A program made the translations under genes and the position numbers. Below are positions 60,473 to 64,000 of a stretch of 64,000 nt of DNA, one piece after another (within the stretch, counting starts at the first letter, position 1; each line of letters begins with the position of its first letter). The stretch comes from Liolophura sinensis (taxonomy: Eukaryota; Mollusca; Polyplacophora; Chitonida; Chitonidae): positions 14,273,704 to 14,337,703 of the forward strand of contig NC_088304.1 in the NCBI RefSeq assembly GCF_032854445.1, in the 5' to 3' direction. A model generated the notes under the pieces. It worked only from the letters and a program-made list of their open reading frames with translations, did no database searches and had not been told where the DNA came from.

Positions 60473-63400
60473 GATATCCCTCGCGCATGCATACATATAT
60501 GGTAAAAGTATAATAAACAATTTTACATACACGCATAGGATGTTTAATACAGTTCGCTGAGAGTAGCATGTCAAACTAGACTATTACTACCTTTAAATAC
60601 AAGAGCCTTGTATATCGTAAAAGCCTTACCGTCGTTCTTTTGCCAATAGCGTATGTGTACCAGTAATACACAACTATTCTATACGTATCTGACATTGGAT
60701 AACGACTAACATGACGTGAGAGCGGGTTTAAGGTTGGTCATAGGCCTTGAGAACTAGAGGGCTGAGAACCCAGGCAGGAGTAAGCCTATTGCTGTGTGCA
60801 CGTGTTGGAAATGGCTGTAATTGAACAAGCGATTATGGTAAATAATTAATCGAGCATCAGCAAAATAACCGGGAGGTTGAGAGGGGCGGATGGAGGACGA
60901 CTTTCTGACCGGGAGTAATTGGTTTCCCTCACGAAAGATTCATTGATGTCTGTATACTTTGTCGGGCAAAATGCGGCCAATGGCCAGAAACATCGCTGGC
61001 TTCCAGTGATGGCTGTGTATGCCAACTGTACAATTGTATTACACTCAGCATGCGATTAAATACGACACAGTTTCTATCAGCTCATCTTAAACCACATTTA
61101 GACACATTCACGTACCTATTTATTTGTACACATAGAGTAAAATATTCGACGTCTACAAATCCATTGGACGAAAATGATTTCTTTATCATGTAACTGCCGG
61201 AAATACATACCTGCACATACTGGTTTGTGTTGGCGGCTTCATAACTGCCAGAAATGCACGGCTGTTTTATATTAATATATACATATTTGACTAATGGCGC
61301 AGTCCTACATGAAGTTTGGTTACAATAACGTTGCTATATCTCACAGTGTGTTCTAACGTTGAGTACAAAATCATGTCATTAGAACGGTGCTGACGTATAA
61401 TAGCTATAGGGGGCTAAAGATACTGTATATTTTGTTAAGGTAGCTTATTTCCCAGTATTATTATGGACGTACGTTTCAAAGACCACACATTGTATATGAC
61501 ATTTGTATTTGTTTAAAGACTTTGGTTAAGTTAGGTTAATTTCAACAACCGATGAAATAAGCTTTATTCCAAAAACTAAGCACCACGGCCACAACAGCTT
61601 ATACTGAATCCAGACAGCCTGTTTAAACACTTAAATTTTGAAAAAAAAATGAGATGGCTATGACAATTGTCGCCTGGGAAAAGACCCAGTTTCCCACCGC
61701 ATATTTCTAGGGAGCTTGGGTGGGACATTCGGCCCTAATTGTAGAGTTTAAGTCAGGAACAACTGTTTAATTGGGTATCTAATTAGAGGGAAGGGTTTCC
61801 AAAGTTTCATCTGTAACCGCTTAGGAACATACCACAAGCTGGGGACTAGGCGAGCAGTACAGTGTCGGGAGGGTCAAAGCGCCAAAAGCGTAAGAGAACT
61901 TGGGAACATCTGCTAGGTGCTTGGACTCTAAGCGAGTCAGGTTTCCCAACTGCCCTCACCAGCCTCTCACGCTGTTCATTTTATTGGGCTTTATCAAAAA
62001 GTTATGTAGGTTTTACACCCTCGCCAACATATTTATTTGACAGCCAAGAAAAGTTACGGCCACGCAAAAGGACTCTTTGATCAAGCTTTCTCCTTTGTTT
62101 TAGTCAAACTGCGTCAAGGAGCACTCGAACCAGCCACCTTTTTGTATCACGTATAACGCCGAGGGGTACGTTTTAAAACTGCAATTTCATGATATGATTG
62201 TACATTCATATTTTTGTGAAATGCGTTAATCGTCATGATGTTCGGTTTTGCTTTAATGTACATATGACATAAAACCTTCTTCAGATTTTCACTTCACCGT
62301 CTATTTGAAATAAGAAAACAATAATCAACATAACGCTGAGGTCGTCCTTTTACTTGTCTACCTGTGGTTTGGAATGATTTCCTTTCTAAGTGACCAGCTT
62401 TTAAACGACGCTCTGTCGTTACAGACCAAGCATGCAGCCCTTCAACTCAATCTGCTTCCGCAAAACCAGCCACTGAGTGCTTTGTATGCAGGGTAAACAC
62501 AGGCTTGGCGCAGATGAAGCGGGGAACCAGGCCGGATGTTACTTAAGCAGTCATGCAAGAGGCTTCCGATTTGCATATTTCGCTGACTTCATTGAAGATT
62601 TGTTTATACCCTGTTAATTTTCGCCTTGGATCGGTAGTCAAGGAAGCGTGCTGCAATTGCCTGGGAGACGCACATCGTCGGTGTGGTATTTCGGCGAGGG
62701 TGGGTAACCGGCGGTTCAAACCCCTTGATAGCGCTGTCTCCGTTAAACCCGCTGCTTGAAGCCGGCTGAATTCTGCTGCTTCGGTGGGCACGTTACCGCC
62801 GTTCGGTAAGTACGGGATATTTTCCGGCCCAGTGATCAGCGGTAAAGCCGCCAGAGAGCCGCTTCAAGTTGCCGCTAGGGAGAAACACCGACTCATCCTG
62901 CTTACTAACAAAAGGTACAGACGTGTTAAACTGTACTCTGTCGTAAGGCATTCCGTATACCGATAGTTCATGTAGATAGGCATGGTCACTCCGCTATACC
63001 GCCACCAGTCATGACTATTTCGTCCTTCCCTCAGATTTAAAACTCCACATACCCTGACCTGAAGTCTAAACAGTCCCCTACTTATAGAAAATAAATTCAC
63101 AGTTATCAACGTAGCTAACATTGTGTAAGGCATGGGGAAAGCTACATATCACGTGCTTGTCTGTTAACACGTGGCAAACTTCAGAATTTGCACAAAGTGT
63201 CAAATATCTTTTTCCACTCAGCGCACAAAAAACCTTTTATAACCAGTAATTTTATCGATATAAATAAAATGCAAAAACAATGGGAGCAGTTTGATTACTT
63301 TGATAATGAAAGATAGTATTAAGAATTAACTGATGACGAACAGCTCATTTGTATTGAAGTTTATAGTCACTTGAGGAGAGCAAAATATATCTGGGACTTC

Positions 63401-64000
63401 AAGCAATACATGCAAAAGTACACAGTACGATGCTTTCCGGGCTGTATTTCTACACGGGTTTCTTGAAATAGAGACAGCGCTATATTAACAATATATTGTA
63501 CATCCCTATTACCACGACACACCTGTGCTGGCCATCTCTCTGGAGTAGACGTCAAAGTTTAACTAATTTCGCCAAGAAGTGCCAAGGGAAGCCAATAAAC
63601 CGAAACAATCGTCGCCGTCCAATGAAGTTCCTCAGCCGAGGTTGCCATAATGCCAATTTTCTGAGGGATGAGTTTTCGCAGTGGTTATTCGGGGAATAAA
63701 TAAACTTAACTAATTTCGGCAGTCTCTGATTTGCAGAGCCCTTGAGAATATATTCAATAAATTTTCCTCTCCCATTGGATACCTATGAAATCGCATTTCT
63801 GGACGAGGACTGTTCCCGACTGACTTGCAAATCGAATAACATGGAGACGATTCTCAATTTTGTCCCGAGTCATAACGAAGTCGTAAAAAGCCGGCGAGAT
63901 GAGAGCGGCGAGAGAACGGACTCGTCACACACCGGGAAACCAACGTGTTTATAACTTTGTAATTATTCCAGTTTTGTTTTACACTCTTTTCCCACGAACG

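Overview
The window is animal nuclear DNA: AT-rich, intron-dominated, with spliced coding exons, tRNA-derived SINEs, MITEs and many microsatellites. The only gene I can support is the C-terminal part of a LIM-homeobox transcription factor of the Lim1/Lhx1/Lhx5 type, on the minus strand. Two related SINE tails ending in (AAAT)n recur throughout; from memory they resemble families common in mollusc genomes. The gene itself looks like a single invertebrate Lhx1/5. A lophotrochozoan, probably a mollusc, is my best inference, not a proof.

Gene layout (minus strand, read right to left): 59713-59079 encodes an unusually long Ser/Asn/Gly-rich linker and homeodomain residues 1-46; 44857-44677 encodes homeodomain residues 47-60 and the flanking basic region; 35436-35290 encodes a Tyr/Pro/Gly-rich segment; 24184-24021 encodes the last 53 residues, ending in Ser-Glu-Val-Trp and a stop. 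All junctions have AG/GT sites and compatible phases (0, 1, 1), giving about 375 residues of continuous C-terminal protein. The introns are about 14.2, 9.2 and 11.1 kb. The LIM domains and start codon are not visible and probably lie beyond position 64000. Between 59876 and 60112 there is a possible 9-nt microexon and a possible 138-nt exon, both phase-compatible but unproven.

Region 1-24020 is the 3' UTR plus downstream flank. I see no convincing gene there. It holds a cluster of four unrelated tandem arrays (27-29, 118, 40 and 61 bp units) at 2.2-6.6 kb, a GTCA/GTCC array, SINE copies, three copies of a TA-flanked MITE, a 44-bp-arm hairpin, and a TA microsatellite enclosed in perfect 25-bp inverted repeats. 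Two further MITE copies lie inside the gene's introns, one only 30 bp past a splice donor.

The introns carry repeat-poor, compositionally balanced stretches and one TAAT/octamer-rich stretch. These are reasonable places to look for conserved regulatory DNA of a developmental gene, but nothing in the sequence alone proves regulatory function. I found no bacterial-type system, CRISPR array, or intact transposase or reverse transcriptase gene.
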